The notes below the pieces were generated by a model that was not told the DNA's origin, did not search any database, and saw only the letters and a list, made by a program, of their open reading frames with translations. The position numbers and the translations under genes are program-made. A DNA stretch of 5,813 bases. Source: Sulfurimonas sp. (GTDB lineage: Bacteria; Campylobacterota; Campylobacteria; Campylobacterales; Sulfurimonadaceae). This document shows, in pieces, positions 1-5,320 of the stretch. The stretch is from positions 1 through 5,813 of the forward strand of contig JAQIBW010000037.1 in NCBI GenBank assembly GCA_027858865.1, given 5' to 3'. Within the stretch, counting starts at the first letter, position 1; every line of letters starts with the position of its first letter.

Positions 1-2
1 TA

Positions 3-101
3 TATGTAATGACCTATGACAGAGACCTAAAGGACAGATTTAGAGATGCTTGTCATGAGAGCAATAACTTGTATGTTTTGGAGCGGAAGATACTTTATTA
101 A
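3..101 (+). CDS. Possible 3' end of an unidentified upstream gene
   Basis: An open frame enters from the left edge and stops at a TAA at 99-101, giving about 32 residues ending in NNLYVLERKILY. The residue mix (alternating charged and hydrophobic residues, no low-complexity run) looks protein-like, and the stop falls exactly where the direct repeats begin. I do not recognise the family. A frame this short can be open by chance, and no start is visible because the window begins inside it. If real, it is on the same strand as the toxin-antitoxin pair, and the repeat block may have interrupted or ended it. Confidence 0.3.
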   Translation, partial: YVMTYDRDLKDRFRDACHESNNLYVLERKILY

Positions 102-200
102 AAAGTGGAGATTCATTCAGATTCATTCACAGGGGTGTAGTTTTTAAAAAGTGTAAAAAGTGGAGATTCATTCACTGGGGTGTAGTTTGGTGTAGTTTTT
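99..200. repeat. Nested direct repeats upstream of the antitoxin
   Basis: A 21-bp sequence at 99-119 recurs exactly at 154-174. Its last ten bases (GATTCATTCA, 110-119) are duplicated in tandem at 120-129. A second word, GGGGTGTAGTTT, follows each copy (132-143 and 177-188), and its last ten bases (GGTGTAGTTT) are again duplicated in tandem at 189-198. The block is therefore two copies of a roughly 45-55 bp unit, each altered by a 10-bp slippage-type duplication. It occupies the place where the antitoxin's promoter and first codons should lie. No transposase or convincing hairpin is visible. It could be a rearrangement scar, or tandem binding sites, since RHH repressors often bind short direct repeats. 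Confidence 0.85.
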
Positions 201-216
201 TAGTTTTGTTTATGAC

Positions 217-411
217 ATGATAAAGCTTGCTGCTGAAGGTCAGAGAAGAAATCTTTCTAACTTTATAGAGTTTGCTACGATGCAGTATTTGACTTCATCT
301 CAGTTTGTTGATAATGATGAAATGGCTGAAATTTTAGATGATAAAGAACTTGTTCAAAATTTAATGAACGGCTTAGATGACTTGAAAAATGGTGATTATA
401 AAATTGTCTAA
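217..411 (+). CDS. Antitoxin of RHH (CopG/ParD-like) type, probably N-terminally truncated
   Basis: The 64-residue product begins directly in what should be the first helix of a ribbon-helix-helix fold (IKLAAEGQRRNLSNFIEFAT, residues 2-21). It continues into an acidic helical tail (DNDEMAEILDDKELVQNLMNGLDDLKNGDYKIV) typical of the toxin-binding half of small antitoxins paired with RelE/ParE toxins. Known RHH antitoxins carry about 10-18 more residues in front, forming the beta strand that contacts DNA. Here an in-frame TAG lies at 193-195, there is no other start between it and 217, and no Shine-Dalgarno sequence is visible. The missing part coincides with the end of the repeat block. The stop overlaps the toxin start by 23 bp, the usual coupled layout. 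It may still bind toxin, but autoregulation through DNA binding is doubtful. The family call is by recognition. Confidence 0.7.
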   Translation: MIKLAAEGQRRNLSNFIEFATMQYLTSSQFVDNDEMAEILDDKELVQNLMNGLDDLKNGDYKIV

Positions 412-598
412 GTATCAAATTGCAGAGACTAAAACATTTGAAAAAGTTAAAAAGAAGATTGATAAAAAATTAAAAGATAATTTAGAGGGATATTACAGAT
501 ATAGAATCGGAAATTATAGGCTTTTTTATCTTGTTGAAGATGAAAAGCTTATAATAATTGTTGTTGATTTTAGGCATAGACAAAAGGCTTATGAGTAA
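389..598 (+). CDS. RelE/ParE-family toxin, short form
   Basis: The product of 69 residues ends in the conserved core of RelE/ParE toxins: LEGYYRYRIGNYRLFYLVED (residues 32-51), a hydrophobic strand (LIIIVVD, 54-60), then FRHRQKAYE. R37, R39, R44, R64 and Y68 lie where RelE-type mRNA interferases have catalytic or RNA-binding Arg and Tyr residues. Family members usually have about 85-95 residues. This one is short in the N-terminal helical hairpin: after KTFEK (residues 15-19) it passes quickly to KKLKDNLEG, so about 15-25 residues appear to be missing with no frameshift. The chosen ATG overlaps the antitoxin gene; a TTG at 404 is a plausible alternative, giving a protein that starts before SKYQIAETKTFEK. 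Whether it is still toxic is open. The gene converges with mnmA, with 20 bp between their stops. Confidence 0.72.
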   Translation: MVIIKLSKYQIAETKTFEKVKKKIDKKLKDNLEGYYRYRIGNYRLFYLVEDEKLIIIVVDFRHRQKAYE

Positions 599-618
599 GC
601 ATACAAGAAAACACTTCT

Positions 619-1656
619 TTACTGAAACGTCTTTTTTATAAACCCGCTACCTAAAACTTTATTATCCTCATAAAATACTGCGACTTGACCTTTTGCTACA
701 CCGTAGACAGCTTCATCTAGGTTTATAACAGCCTCATTGCCTTCTACAGTTACTTTACAAGCTATTTTTGCAGTTCTGTATCTTAGTCTTACTGTACAGT
801 TGAACTCTGTTTTATCTGTGAATAGATTTAGAGTATCTGCTATTACTTTTGAGATGCCAAGGTTTTCTTGTTTACAGACTACAAGAGTGTTAGCATGTGG
901 GTCTATCTCTTTTACATAGTGAGGCTCATGAGCTCCGTGAACGGTAAAGCCTTTTCTCTTACCTATGGTGTAGTGCATATAGCCCTTATGATGTCCAATT
1001 TCATTGCCTTCTTCATCTAGAACAAGACCTGGAAGGTTTATATCCGCATGTTTTTCTATGATGTCAGTGTAAACATTTTCCACAAAACATATCTCTTGAG
1101 ACTCTTTTCTTTTTGCTATATCTTTTATAGCGGGCAGGGTGCTTCCAAGTTTTACGATATCTGTTTTTTTGTACTTATCCATAGGAAAGATTAGAGACGA
1201 GAGTACATCTTGATTTATCTGTGCAAGAAAGTAGCTTTGATCTTTTGTATCGTCTTCGGCCTCATATATAAACTCGCCGTCTGTTTTAGCGTAGTGACCT
1301 GTTGCTAGAAAATCAGCACCTTGTTTCTTCGCAAAGTCAAACAGTGCTCCAAACTTGATGGTACGGTTACATTTTACACATGGGTTAGGAGTATTGCCAT
1401 CGAGGTATTCGCCTACAAAATAGTCATATACTTCTTCTTTAAATTTACTGTTAAGATCAAGTATGTGATACTCGATGCCGAGATACTCAGCTACTTTTTT
1501 TCCAGATGCAATGTTTTCTTCATGGAAATTTTCTATAAGGTCGTGGAGTTTCATATATACTCCTACAACCTCATATCCTTCTTGTTGGAGTAGATATGCA
1601 GTGACAGAAGAATCAATCCCGCCACTCATCCCTACTATTACTTTTTTTTTCATCAT
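619..1656 (-). CDS. mnmA: tRNA-specific 2-thiouridylase MnmA
   Basis: MnmA uses ATP to adenylate C2 of wobble uridine 34 in tRNA-Lys, -Glu and -Gln, then inserts sulfur delivered as a persulfide. The 345-residue protein begins with the PP-loop ATPase motif SGGIDS (residues 11-16). It has NPCVKCN at 91-97 (C96 aligns with E. coli Cys102, C93 is an extra Cys), ATGHYA at 118-123, DQSYFL at 139-144, and ESQEICF at 185-191, whose C190 matches the second catalytic Cys (E. coli Cys199). The central-domain motif YTIGKRKG (229-236) and the C-terminal beta-barrel motif GVAKGQVAVFY (319-329) complete the family pattern. Length is normal, slightly shorter than the E. coli protein. A second in-frame ATG follows the first directly. 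Only a weak purine-rich stretch precedes them, 8 bp after the metY stop, so translation may be coupled. It is the last gene of the sulfur operon, so the class V enzyme two genes upstream is a plausible sulfur donor. Confidence 0.97.
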   Translation of the reverse strand: MMKKKVIVGMSGGIDSSVTAYLLQQEGYEVVGVYMKLHDLIENFHEENIASGKKVAEYLGIEYHILDLNSKFKEEVYDYFVGEYLDGNTPNPCVKCNRTIKFGALFDFAKKQGADFLATGHYAKTDGEFIYEAEDDTKDQSYFLAQINQDVLSSLIFPMDKYKKTDIVKLGSTLPAIKDIAKRKESQEICFVENVYTDIIEKHADINLPGLVLDEEGNEIGHHKGYMHYTIGKRKGFTVHGAHEPHYVKEIDPHANTLVVCKQENLGISKVIADTLNLFTDKTEFNCTVRLRYRTAKIACKVTVEGNEAVINLDEAVYGVAKGQVAVFYEDNKVLGSGFIKKTFQ

Positions 1657-1664
1657 ATTTTCTT

Positions 1665-2930
1665 TTAAGAGTCTAGTGCAGTTTTCAAATCTGCTATAAG
1701 ATCATCTGCATTTTCGAGTCCAACACTTAGTCTAATAAGACCTTCAGTGATTCCTATCTTCTTTTGTTCATCAAGAGGAATCTGCTGATGCGTAGTTGAA
1801 GATGGATGTGTGATGATTGATTTAGAATCACCGATGTTTACTACGATAGAAAAAAGCTTAGTAGCATCTAAAACTTTCCATGCACTCTCTTTATCTTCAA
1901 CCTCAAAGCTGATAAGACCGCTACACTGTCCATCTTTTAAGTACTTGTTTGCAAGTGCGTGATAGCTGTTACTCTCAAGACCTGGGTAGTTAAGATTAAA
2001 AACCTTAGGATGTGACTCTAAGAACTTTGCAACTCTTAGCGCATTACTAGAGTGTTTTTCTATTCTAAGACTAAGTGTCTCAAGACTTTGAATCAACGAC
2101 CAAGAGTTAAATGGTGAAGGTGTCGCACCGATATCTCTTAAAAGAGCAAGTCTCACACGTAAGTTAAATGGAGGAAATGGAAGGTCAGTATATACCAGAC
2201 CTTGGTAACTCGCATCTGGCTCACTAAAGTGAGGGTATCTTGTGTTACCTTTAAAGAACTCTGTTAATCCGTCTCTGTCTATGATAGCACCACCAAGTGC
2301 CAAACCTTGTCCTGAGATATATTTACTACAACTATGTACTACGATGTCAGCACCGTGAGCTATAGGATTTACTAAAAGTGGAGTTGCTACTGTGTTATCA
2401 CAGATGCTGATAATTGCATGTTTTTGAGCTATGGCACTGATTGCATCTATGTCTGCAACTGCAATTTGAGGATTTGAAAGAGATTCATAAAAAATCGCTT
2501 TTGTGTTGTCATCTATAAGTGCTTCGATGATAGATGGATTATCAAGGTTAAATACTCTTGCCTCTATGCCAAATCTCTTAAGAGTATGTTTTAAAAGAGT
2601 AACACTACCACCATAAACTTTATCAGATAAAATGACGTTGTCACCAGCTTCTACAAGGTTAGCGATAGAGTTAAATATAGCTGCCTGACCACTTGAAGTA
2701 GCAATACAACTTACTCCGCCTTCTATCTCCGCAAGTCTAGCTTCTAGAACTGCAGTTGTCGGGTTATTTAGTCTTGTATAGATGTTTCCTAAGTCTTGCA
2801 GAGAAAACAAATCAGATGCATGTTTAGCACTTTTAAATGCGTATGCTGTTGTTTGGTAGATTGGGACTGCTGTTGTACCTTGAGAATCTTTCTCGTAACC
2901 GTGATGAATTGCTATTGTTTCTTTGTTCAT
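1665..2930 (-). CDS. metY: O-acetylhomoserine sulfhydrylase (O-acetylhomoserine aminocarboxypropyltransferase)
   Basis: A PLP enzyme of the Cys/Met-metabolism family that makes homocysteine from O-acetylhomoserine and sulfide, the direct-sulfhydrylation entry to methionine. The 421-residue product has the usual MetY length, longer than most cystathionine gamma-synthases. Visible motifs are YTRLNNPT (51-58, phosphate contacts to the partner subunit), SSGQAA (79-84), SNPQ (152-155), CDNT with D178 for the pyridine nitrogen, HSCSKYISGQG with the PLP lysine K203 (199-209), the MetY-type stretch around 230-255 (TRYPHFSEPDASYQGLVY), and RLSVGLE with R400 for the substrate carboxylate. The ATG follows the TAA of the upstream gene with no gap, and its Shine-Dalgarno sequence AAGGA lies inside that gene's last codons, which fixes the start and implies coupling. 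A cystathionine gamma-synthase or -lyase is a less likely alternative. Confidence 0.93.
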   Translation of the reverse strand: MNKETIAIHHGYEKDSQGTTAVPIYQTTAYAFKSAKHASDLFSLQDLGNIYTRLNNPTTAVLEARLAEIEGGVSCIATSSGQAAIFNSIANLVEAGDNVILSDKVYGGSVTLLKHTLKRFGIEARVFNLDNPSIIEALIDDNTKAIFYESLSNPQIAVADIDAISAIAQKHAIISICDNTVATPLLVNPIAHGADIVVHSCSKYISGQGLALGGAIIDRDGLTEFFKGNTRYPHFSEPDASYQGLVYTDLPFPPFNLRVRLALLRDIGATPSPFNSWSLIQSLETLSLRIEKHSSNALRVAKFLESHPKVFNLNYPGLESNSYHALANKYLKDGQCSGLISFEVEDKESAWKVLDATKLFSIVVNIGDSKSIITHPSSTTHQQIPLDEQKKIGITEGLIRLSVGLENADDLIADLKTALDS

Positions 2931-4259
2931 TTATTTTTCCTTTTTAAGTTCATATATTGACTCTTTGAGTGCAAAGAGCAGATGTTTGATGCTATCTACA
3001 CTATGTGTGTAGTTAACGCTTATTCTAAGCCAGCTTGGTTTTTCTTCATTAGCTTGGACTTCTGAGATGCCAAAGAGATCATGTCCGTATGGACCTGCAC
3101 AGCTACATCCTGCACGTGTCTGGATGCCAAAATCATGTGAGAGTTTCTCACATAAATCAAATGGAGTAATCCCGTGAAAGTTTATAGCCAAGATTCCAAC
3201 ACTGCTATGTCCCTCGTTTTGTCCGTATATCGTATAGTCGTCAAACTCTGCGAGACCATCTTGTAGAAGTTTAAAGAGTTCTACTTTTCTCATCTGGATT
3301 CTTTTGATTCCTATCTCATTTCTAAGTTGGTATGCAAAAGAAGCTTTTATGAGTTGAAGAATAGCCGGAGTTCCTGCATCTTCACGTATTTCTATGTCAG
3401 AGTTAAAAATATGATCGTTTGATGAAACATAAGCAACTGTACCGCCACCTGCGAAAGTAGGGGATTCTTTCTCGTTTATAAGACTCTTTCTTATAGCCAA
3501 AAGTCCACAAGTTCCAGGACCACCCAGCAGTTTGTGAGGTGAAAGAAACAGAGCATCAAAAAGGCTTGAATCAACATTCAAACATGGTGATGACGCCGCA
3601 CTGTCAAATGCTATAACAGCCTTGTACTTTCTCAGTAGTTTCGATATCTCCACATACGGAGGGATGATTCCGGTAACATTTGAAGCAGTTGAAAATGCTC
3701 CGATAATCTCACGAGACTTATTTTTCTCTAATATGTCATCTAAAAATTCTATATCAACATTACCTGTTTTATCCAGAGGGATTCTCTGTGTGTCACAAAT
3801 AGCTTCTCTGTAGCTTATCTCATTAGAGTGATGCTCAAACGGACCTATAAGAATAAGTGGTTTTTCTAGATTTTTAAAGTCGATGTTAAATCTAGCTTTT
3901 GTTGCCGGAGGGATGTATAGACCAAGAAGTTCTTGAAACTTTTTTATAGCACCAGTAGCCCCTGTTCCACAAGGAAGAAGAACAAAATCTTTTTGCAGTT
4001 CAAGATGCTCTTTTAGGTTTTCTCTAGCTATATCGTAGTAAAAAGATGTAGTTCTTGCATCACTTGCAAACTCCGAGTGAGTGTTTGCGTATGTTGTAAG
4101 CACTTCTTGAATCCTCTGCTCGATTGGCTCGTAAGCGAGTCCAGATGCAGTGTAGTCAAAGTAGTTCTCTTTGTTGACACCGATAATACCTTCAGAAATT
4201 TGTCCAAATGTAATCTCTTCATCAACAAATGGTCTAAAAATATCTTTTCTATTTAGCAT
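2931..4259 (-). CDS. Class V PLP-dependent enzyme, cysteine desulfurase / Moco-sulfurase-like
   Basis: This 442-residue protein has the class V aminotransferase fold seen in cysteine desulfurases and selenocysteine lyases. Motifs in order are NYFDYTASG (32-40), GTGATGAI (98-105), the PLP-stacking histidine region FEHHSNEISY (141-150), FSTASNVTG (189-197), D219 in FDSAASS, the Schiff-base lysine K243 in SPHKLLGGPGT, and TRAGCSCAGPYGHDLFGIS near the C-terminus (381-399). C387 aligns with the persulfide Cys of SufS-type enzymes (RxGHHCA), and C385 replaces the first His. The Gln of the usual DGAQ motif is an Ala (A222), a pattern closer to the branch that includes Moco sulfurases. It is about 40 residues longer than SufS. 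An AAAGG Shine-Dalgarno sequence sits just before the start, 17 bp after cysK. Placement between cysK and metY/mnmA suggests sulfur release from cysteine, but the substrate and acceptor are inferred. Confidence 0.8.
   Translation of the reverse strand: MLNRKDIFRPFVDEEITFGQISEGIIGVNKENYFDYTASGLAYEPIEQRIQEVLTTYANTHSEFASDARTTSFYYDIARENLKEHLELQKDFVLLPCGTGATGAIKKFQELLGLYIPPATKARFNIDFKNLEKPLILIGPFEHHSNEISYREAICDTQRIPLDKTGNVDIEFLDDILEKNKSREIIGAFSTASNVTGIIPPYVEISKLLRKYKAVIAFDSAASSPCLNVDSSLFDALFLSPHKLLGGPGTCGLLAIRKSLINEKESPTFAGGGTVAYVSSNDHIFNSDIEIREDAGTPAILQLIKASFAYQLRNEIGIKRIQMRKVELFKLLQDGLAEFDDYTIYGQNEGHSSVGILAINFHGITPFDLCEKLSHDFGIQTRAGCSCAGPYGHDLFGISEVQANEEKPSWLRISVNYTHSVDSIKHLLFALKESIYELKKEK
2936..2942 (-). 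promoter_or_regulatory. metY ribosome-binding site inside the upstream gene
   Basis: On the minus strand AAGGAAA lies in the last codons of the class V enzyme gene (Lys-Lys-Glu-Lys), 7 nt before the metY ATG when counted from AAGGA. The upstream TAA and the metY ATG are adjacent. This decides the metY start and suggests that ribosomes ending the first gene restart on the second. Confidence 0.7.
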
Positions 4260-4276
4260 AACTTACCTTTAAATTT

Positions 4277-5197
4277 TTATGTATAAAGGCTAGTACTAAG
4301 ATACCTCTCACCTGTATCACACAGGATCGTAACTATTGTTTTACCTTTATTTTCAGGCCTTGCGGCTATCTGTCTTGCTATAAAAACGTTAGCTCCTGAA
4401 GAGATGCCAACTAACAGACCTTCAGTTTTTGCTAACTCTTTAGATGTTGCAAAAGCATCTTCGTCTGTTACTTGGATTACTTCATCAAAGACTTCAGTGT
4501 TTAGAACTCCTGGGATTATTCCCGCACCGATACCTTGTATCTTATGTGGACCCGGTTTTCCTCCAGATATTACAGGAGAGGTTGAAGGCTCAACTGCTAT
4601 AACTTGGATATTTGGATTGTGCTCTTTTAAAACTTCACCGATTCCTGTTAGTGAACCGCCTGTTCCAACTGCAGCCACTAAAATATCTACCTTGCCGTCT
4701 GTATCTCTTAAAATTTCAAGAGCCGTTGTCTTTCTATGCACCTCAGGGTTTGCAGGATTGTTAAACTGCTGTGGCATAAAACTATTTGGCATCTCTGCAT
4801 CTAATTCAGCGGCTCTGTCAATCGCACCTTTCATACCAGTCGCAGCAGGAGTTAGTACTATCTTTGCACCTAGTGCTGTTAGTAGCTGACGTCTTTCAAG
4901 ACTCATAGACTCTGGCATAGTAAGAGTCAGGTTAAGACCTTTCGCTGCACAAACCATCGCTAAACCTATCCCAGTATTACCACTTGTAGGCTCAACGATT
5001 ATAGTGTCATCATTTATTTTTCCATCCTCAAGAGCTGCATCTATCATTGCTAGAGCAATTCTGTCTTTAACAGAACTAGAAGGATTCATAAATTCACATT
5101 TGCCTAAAATAGTAGTCTTTGTTTCGTTAGAGAATTTATTTATTCTCACCAGTGGAGTATTCCCGATTAACTCAGTTACATCTTTTGCAATGTTCAT
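4277..5197 (-). CDS. cysK: Cysteine synthase A (O-acetylserine sulfhydrylase)
   Basis: CysK replaces the acetyl group of O-acetyl-L-serine with sulfide to give cysteine, using PLP. The 306-residue protein starts with the conserved ELIGNTPLVR (9-18). It has the PLP lysine K44 in NPSSSVKDR, the substrate loop TSGNTG (71-76), the phosphate-binding GTGGS (178-182), PHKIQGIGAGIIP (217-229), GISSGAN (264-270) and the C-terminal CDTGERYLST (293-302). All key residues are intact and the length is typical. Motif quality favours CysK over cystathionine beta-synthase or CysM. The start is fixed by a good AAGGA at 5205-5209, 7 nt upstream. It is the first enzyme gene after the regulator, separated from it by 123 bp that hold a palindromic insertion. 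It probably shares control with the regulator and leads the enzyme part of the operon. Confidence 0.96.
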   Translation of the reverse strand: MNIAKDVTELIGNTPLVRINKFSNETKTTILGKCEFMNPSSSVKDRIALAMIDAALEDGKINDDTIIVEPTSGNTGIGLAMVCAAKGLNLTLTMPESMSLERRQLLTALGAKIVLTPAATGMKGAIDRAAELDAEMPNSFMPQQFNNPANPEVHRKTTALEILRDTDGKVDILVAAVGTGGSLTGIGEVLKEHNPNIQVIAVEPSTSPVISGGKPGPHKIQGIGAGIIPGVLNTEVFDEVIQVTDEDAFATSKELAKTEGLLVGISSGANVFIARQIAARPENKGKTIVTILCDTGERYLSTSLYT

Positions 5198-5217
5198 CTT
5201 TTATTCCTTAATTTTAC

Positions 5218-5246
5218 TTCATAACCTATCGTTAGAGACTGTGCAA
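5218..5246 (-). promoter_or_regulatory. Candidate cysK promoter
   Basis: On the minus strand TTGCAC (5241-5246) and TATGAA (5218-5223) are 17 nt apart, matching a sigma70-type layout with 3/6 and 4/6 consensus bases. The -10 box is about 20 nt before the cysK ATG. The -35 box lies inside the palindromic insertion, so it would have arrived with that element. The match is weak; cysK may instead be read mainly from the regulator's promoter. Confidence 0.3.
5222..5234. promoter_or_regulatory. Candidate operator upstream of cysK
   Basis: TAACCTATCGTTA is an inverted repeat (TAAC / GTTA around CTATC). It contains the 9-bp word AACCTATCG, found again just upstream of the regulator's -35 box at 5796-5804. 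It would lie between the -35 and -10 boxes of the candidate cysK promoter, a position suited to repression. Assignment to the Rrf2 protein is inference. Confidence 0.3.
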
Positions 5247-5315
5247 GATTTAGGAAGTGGGACTTAAGTCCCGCAAAAGGGCGAGGCTGAAGCCTCACTT
5301 CCAAGTTATTCACAG
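5237..5315. mobile_element. MITE/REP-like non-coding palindromic insertion (79 bp)
   Basis: The segment between the two 10-bp direct repeats has near-terminal inverted repeats: CTGTG at 5239-5243 faces CACAG at 5311-5315. The similarity extends inward imperfectly to GGAAGTG / CACTTCC. It has no reading frame and no transposase, so it would depend on an enzyme encoded elsewhere. It lies after the regulator's stop and before cysK; without it and one repeat the gap would be 34 bp. In RNA it would form a strong branched structure that could slow transcription or protect the downstream message. On the minus strand the first hairpin is followed by GCCCTTTT, a poor terminator tail. Alternatives are a resident REP/BIME whose flanking repeat is chance, or a structured leader of cysK. 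Confidence 0.6.
5253..5302. repeat. Twin inverted REP-like hairpins forming a three-way junction
   Basis: An outer stem GGAAGT (5253-5258) / ACTTCC (5297-5302) encloses two hairpins: the perfect palindrome GGGACTTAAGTCCC (5259-5272) and GAGGCTGAAGCCTC (5283-5296). They are joined by GCAAAAGGGC. Read from opposite strands, the two halves have the same plan: GGAAGT, a 14-nt palindrome, then GC. They differ at five of 22 positions, and four of these are two base-pair swaps that keep the stem paired. This matches the paired, inverted REP arrangement known as BIME. The exact REP family is not recognised. Confidence 0.75.
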
Positions 5316-5320
5316 TATCG

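Noticed and set aside
99..200. Repeat block as a CRISPR array or integron attC site
   Set aside because: Only two copies, no uniform spacers, no cas genes, and no paired RYYYAAC/GTTRRRY core sites.
587..600. Small hairpin GCTTA-TGAG-TAAGC between the convergent toxin and mnmA genes
   Set aside because: The 5-bp stem is AT-rich and there is no clear T-tract on the + strand and only CCTTTT on the minus strand, so it is too weak to call a terminator.
605..619. AAGAA / TTCTT inverted repeat in the convergent gap
   Set aside because: All but one pair per arm is A-T and no following U-run is close; likely a chance feature of AT-rich DNA.
737..1699. Several + strand open frames opposite mnmA
   Set aside because: They overlap one another and the well-supported mnmA gene, show no family motifs and lack plausible start signals.
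4028..4228. 66-codon minus-strand frame inside the class V enzyme gene
   Set aside because: It is an out-of-frame shadow; the enclosing frame carries all conserved motifs of the family.
4404..4889. 161-codon open frame on the + strand opposite cysK
   Set aside because: It lies wholly within the intact cysK gene on the other strand, has no recognisable domain and is explained as a shadow of cysK codon use.
5198..5320. A cysteine- or SAM-type riboswitch before cysK
   Set aside because: The structure is a symmetric pair of simple hairpins flanked by a direct repeat; no SAM-riboswitch core or other known aptamer pattern is seen.
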